Made by a program: the position numbers and the translations under genes. A stretch of 64,000 nt of DNA, taken from positions 1 through 64,000 of the forward strand of contig CAVZPO010000023.1 in the NCBI GenBank assembly GCA_963777165.1, read 5' to 3'. Under the pieces are notes generated by a model. It worked only from the letters and a program-made list of their open reading frames with translations, had not been told where the DNA came from and made no database searches. How positions within the stretch are numbered: the first letter of the stretch is position 1; each line of letters begins with the position of its first letter. The stretch is from DYJB01 sp963777165 (GTDB taxonomy: Bacteria > Chloroflexota > Anaerolineae > Anaerolineales > E44-bin32). Shown in pieces: positions 63,641-64,000 of this stretch.

Positions 63641-64000
63641 TCGGTGGCATGGCTCTCTTGGGGTCGATCTTCCCGCGCACCCTTGTGGCGAAGCACTTCG
63701 GGCGTATATGCTGCCCCGGACGGCTACTGGCTTATGCAACTTCGTGTTCTCCTTTATCGGCCCGCCTGGGGCTTTCCAGGCGCCTCCAACGCCCTTTTCA
63801 ATGCGATAGTGGATAGAGGGGGATTTCATGGTCCCCACGCCATCCGCCCTTTGGGCGTGCGGGGCTTCGCACCGCAATCCATGCCAGGCCCCTGCACTTG
63901 CGGTGTCGGCTTGGGACGGCGGCGGTAGGGATGCTGTGATCCTGGGGGATGACAAAAGGCAATTGCCGCCTTCGAGGCTGGAACCACGCATGAAGGATCT
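63641..64000. other. Right end without a recognised gene
   Basis: One open frame (to 63,928) continues the adhesin tail, but its composition and residues no longer resemble the preceding stalk. A different sequence may have been joined here. Short inverted repeats such as GGCAATTGCC near 63,960 were noted without meaning. Confidence 0.3.

Overview
The window reads as a mosaic of at least two unrelated genomic backgrounds, not one continuous chromosome. Bases 1 to about 3,095 hold the remains of an exopolysaccharide-type cluster: an asparagine synthetase C-terminus, two GT4 glycosyltransferases and a SAM methyltransferase, all but the first broken by frameshifts. From about 3,095 to 19,110 the genes look proteobacterial, probably alphaproteobacterial: phenylalanine hydroxylase, class III adenylate cyclase and histidine-kinase fragments, a polar amino-acid ABC transporter with a creatinase-like hydrolase, a serine hydrolase and an amidase, a cupin, a SulP transporter fused to STAS and cyclic-nucleotide domains, a DUF1127 protein, a resolvase and a sulfatase remnant. 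Several genes are cut at abrupt points with no mobile element nearby. This suggests assembly joins, although real decay is not excluded.

From about 19,190 to 63,640 the sequence is GC-rich and consistent. Its gene content and its many Thr-Pro stalk surface proteins suggest Chloroflexota (Anaerolineae-like); this is inference. Its first half is housekeeping: a lipoprotein, proC, an F1-only ATP synthase operon (atpA-G-D-C) that ends in an MreB homologue with a degraded active site, rex, obgE, nadD, an MFS transporter, a GH38 alpha-mannosidase, a sulfurtransferase, a thioesterase, a zinc-ribbon protein, an EamA transporter, superoxide dismutase, a ferredoxin, a class II fumarase, a JAMM protease and plsY. 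A good Rex-type operator overlaps the -35 box of the atpA promoter, and rex lies just beyond the operon, so redox control of ATP synthase is likely.

The second half (42.9-63.6 kb) is a surface-appendage and signalling island. It has a prepilin peptidase, a TadE protein, a TadG/VWA protein, two unusual TadE-like proteins, and a giant tandem-repeat adhesin. The two TadE-like proteins carry Thr-Pro stalks, an unrecognised Cys-bracketed domain (three copies in all) and a C-terminal CFDC. Interleaved are two sensor kinases, an OmpR-type regulator, a REC-GGDEF protein and a REC-PAS-kinase-like protein that lacks the phospho-accepting His. A direct-repeat operator of PhoB/OmpR type lies between the OmpR regulator and the larger TadE-stalk gene. 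This set is the best candidate for an undescribed system.

Many genes, including housekeeping-type ones, need one or two single-base frame changes to read through, and conserved residues continue on both sides. Sequencing error is the likely main cause. No rRNA, tRNA, CRISPR array or intact insertion sequence was recognised.
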